Assembly (NCBI GenBank): GCA_023488945.1
Contig: JAMDBZ010000062.1
Span: 1-7,495 of the forward strand
Origin: Deltaproteobacteria bacterium
GTDB taxonomy: Bacteria; Desulfobacterota_E; Deferrimicrobia; Deferrimicrobiales; Deferrimicrobiaceae
Length of the DNA stretch: 7,495 nt
Direction of reading: 5' to 3'
The notes under the pieces were generated by a model. That model did not search any database. It was not told the origin of the DNA and saw only the letters and a program-made list of their open reading frames with translations. Both the position numbers and the translations under genes were made by a program. Shown here piece by piece: positions 5,776-7,495 of the stretch; positions within the stretch are counted from its first letter, which is position 1, and each line of letters begins with the position of its first letter.

Positions 5776-7495
5776 TTGGATCATCACAAGGGCCGCACCT
5801 TCGTAGTCATCTTCGCGCTCATGGCCTTTGCGGCGGGGAAGGACGCCCTCGGATCCGGTGAGCCATCGTTATCGGCTGTCAGGGTGACCCGGAAGGTTCC
5901 TCATGCCGCGGAATCATTCCACGATATCCGAACGCGTGGTCCTATGCAGGCACAGACGAGGGTCTGGAACCGCTCCGTTCCATTTCATCGAATTCAACGA
6001 ACACCCGAGACGGCAATCTTCGACGCACGGTATTTCACGAGATCCGTGGCAACCTATAGTCCTTCCCGGCAGGCGCTCGCACCAATGGCGCCCGCGACTG
6101 ATGCATCGTTCGCCGGACTCGGCGATCCACCATCTCCGAACGACGCCATCCCGCCCGACACCATGGGTGCGGCAGGGCCTAACCACCTGGTAAGCCTTCT
6201 CAACACCGAATTCGGGATCTTCAGCAAATCGGGGACCCTGTTGAACCGGGTCACCCTGGACGCCTTTTGGTTATCTGTGTTATCTGTTCTGCCTCCGTCC
6301 GTCTTCCCCTTTGACCCGAGGGTTATTTACGATCAGCACAACGGCCGGTTCCTTGCCATATCGGTGGCTGGTGATAATTCATCGAGCTCCTCTCTGCTTG
6401 TCGCCGTTTCCGACACATCCGATCCTCTTCTCGACGGCTGGGTCAAGGTTTCCATCGATGCCGCCAGTAACGCCGACAATGCAGCGGCGATCGGCTGGGC
6501 CGACTACCCGGCGCTTGGCGTCGACAATACGAACATCTACGTCAGCGCGAACATGTTCTACGACAACAACGATTTCCTGTACAGCAAGGTGTGGGTGATC
6601 CCGAAATCCCAGTTTCGGCCCGGCATACCCCCCGTCCCTCTCCAATGGTGGGAATTCCGCGACTTTCCGGGAATGGATTCCTCCATGCAGCCCGCGCACA
6701 CCTTTGGTACCCCTCAGGCGGAGTACTTCATCTCCGAAGGCGGCCTTAACCAACTGTCGCTCGCAAGCATCGACAATATCGCCGGAACGCCCAACTGGAA
6801 TCCCCCGGTATCCGTCGCCGTCACGCCTTACTCGGACATTTCGTCGATCTCGGGGTCATACCTGAACTCGGAGGTCATCCCCCAGTCCGGAACAACGAAG
6901 AAAATCGACGCGGGGGACACACGGCTCCTCAACGCGGTTTGGCAAAACGGGCGCATCTGGACGACTCATCATGTTGCCAACGCCGGAAAAACCGAAGTGG
7001 CATGGTACCGGATCGATCCCCTCACAAAGGGGGTGGTCCAAGGGCGAATCACCGACCCGAACCGCTGGTTCTTCTACCCGTCGATTGCGGTCAACATGAA
7101 CGGCGATATCGCCATCGGCTTCAGCGGATCCTCTCCGACCGACTACGCGGGTGCGTACTACACCGTCCTGACATCGCCGACATGGGCGGCGCAACCGGTC
7201 ACCCTCCTTAAGAGTGGGGTCGCCTCCTACTACAAGACTCTGAGCGGCACGGTCAACCGCTGGGGGGACTACAGCGCCACCGTCGTGGATCCCGTGGACA
7301 ACGTCACCTTCTGGACGCTCCAGGAATACGCGGCCGGGACAAATGCCGACAATACATCCCGCTGGGGAACATGGTGGGGGAAGTTTCATCCGTCTGCTCT
7401 CGCAGCGCCGACGAACCTTACCGCCACCGCACTCTCCTCGTCCCAGGTTCAACTGTCGTGGACCAATCAGTCGACGGGCACGGGGATCCGGATCG
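5776..7495 (+). CDS. Large secreted RWGDYS-family protein with a C-terminal fibronectin type III domain (3' end cut)
   Basis: The frame is open for 573 codons from TTG 5776 to the window edge. GGGGA at 5766-5770 supports the TTG; an in-frame ATG at 5821 would cut into the signal peptide. The N-terminus has a hydrophobic signal (T-F-V-V-I-F-A-L-M-A-F-A-A) without a lipobox. Residues 35-75 match a segment of the preceding small lipoprotein. The main domain carries the conserved segments of a widespread secreted, probably beta-propeller family: I-P-P-D-T-M-G-A-A-G-P-N-H (125-137), D-P-R-V-I-Y-D-Q-H-N-G-R-F-L, W-A-D-Y-P-A-L-G (from 241), R-W-F-F-Y-P-S-I-A-V (from 430), and R-W-G-D-Y-S-A-T-V-V-D-P with F-W-T-L-Q-E-Y (from 495). 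From about 544 (A-P-T-N-L-T-A-T ... V-Q-L-S-W) a fibronectin type III domain begins and is cut off. It is likely exported, perhaps by the adjacent T2SS; its biochemical activity is unknown. Codons look less GC-rich than in the gsp genes. Confidence 0.88.
   Translation, partial: MDHHKGRTFVVIFALMAFAAGKDALGSGEPSLSAVRVTRKVPHAAESFHDIRTRGPMQAQTRVWNRSVPFHRIQRTPETAIFDARYFTRSVATYSPSRQALAPMAPATDASFAGLGDPPSPNDAIPPDTMGAAGPNHLVSLLNTEFGIFSKSGTLLNRVTLDAFWLSVLSVLPPSVFPFDPRVIYDQHNGRFLAISVAGDNSSSSSLLVAVSDTSDPLLDGWVKVSIDAASNADNAAAIGWADYPALGVDNTNIYVSANMFYDNNDFLYSKVWVIPKSQFRPGIPPVPLQWWEFRDFPGMDSSMQPAHTFGTPQAEYFISEGGLNQLSLASIDNIAGTPNWNPPVSVAVTPYSDISSISGSYLNSEVIPQSGTTKKIDAGDTRLLNAVWQNGRIWTTHHVANAGKTEVAWYRIDPLTKGVVQGRITDPNRWFFYPSIAVNMNGDIAIGFSGSSPTDYAGAYYTVLTSPTWAAQPVTLLKSGVASYYKTLSGTVNRWGDYSATVVDPVDNVTFWTLQEYAAGTNADNTSRWGTWWGKFHPSALAAPTNLTATALSSSQVQLSWTNQSTGTGIRI
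6271..6288 (+). repeat. Short tandem 9-base repeat inside the secreted protein gene
   Basis: TTATCTGTG is followed directly by TTATCTGTT (8 of 9 identical), in frame, giving L-S-V-L-S-V at residues 166-171. TTA is a rare codon in this window. It looks like a small slippage duplication and keeps the frame. Confidence 0.7.

Noticed and set aside
5903..6193. Plus-strand frame of 96 codons (and similar short ones near 6311-6598 and 6939-7211)
   Set aside because: They lie in other frames inside the continuous coding frame from 5776, which has clear family motifs.
1..7495. tRNA, rRNA, CRISPR arrays, insertion sequences and attachment sites
   Set aside because: I saw no cloverleaf-like segment, no regularly spaced repeats, no transposase motifs and no terminal inverted repeats.

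Overview
The window looks like the end of a type II secretion system (T2SS) operon from a GC-rich diderm bacterium. All supported genes are on the + strand. A deltaproteobacterial-type lineage (Desulfobacterota, Myxococcota or relatives) is the best guess. The grounds are the high GC, the GspN family protein next to GspL and GspM, a Cys-containing CTERM-like sorting tail on one product, and lipoproteins with signal peptidase II sites. This is inference from gene content; there is no rRNA or other marker gene here.

Layout. Bases 1-127 are an exact copy of 479-605 and do not belong in front of what follows. Bases 128-389 encode the C-terminal end of a GspK-like minor pseudopilin. Next come a secreted beta-propeller-like protein with a C-terminal Cys/membrane-helix/Arg tail (421-1953), GspN (1943-2797), GspL (2806-4182), GspM (4172-4699) and a lipoprotein (4699-5304) that may carry two I9-like domains. 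These genes overlap or nearly touch, often with GTG or TTG starts, so they read as one translationally coupled unit. After 58 non-coding bases comes a small disordered lipoprotein (5363-5734). After 41 more comes a large secreted protein starting at TTG 5776 and running off the window. It has the conserved segments of a widespread secreted family (PPDT-GA-GPNH, RWGDYS) and begins a fibronectin type III domain at the edge.

How the genes fit together. GspK caps the pseudopilus. GspL and GspM form the inner-membrane platform that links the ATPase to the pseudopilus, and GspN is an accessory protein of some diderm T2SSs. The propeller-like protein inserted between gspK and gspN, and the large secreted protein downstream, look like exported cargo or surface proteins.

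Most interesting points: (1) residues 52-92 of the small lipoprotein align without gaps to residues 35-75 of the adjacent large secreted protein (14 of 41 identical), suggesting a shared module and a two-gene system; (2) a CTERM-tailed propeller sits inside the T2SS operon; (3) the 127-base repeat at the left edge has the signature of a k=127 assembly-graph overlap around a tandem-duplication junction, and predicts where the missing part of gspK should be found.
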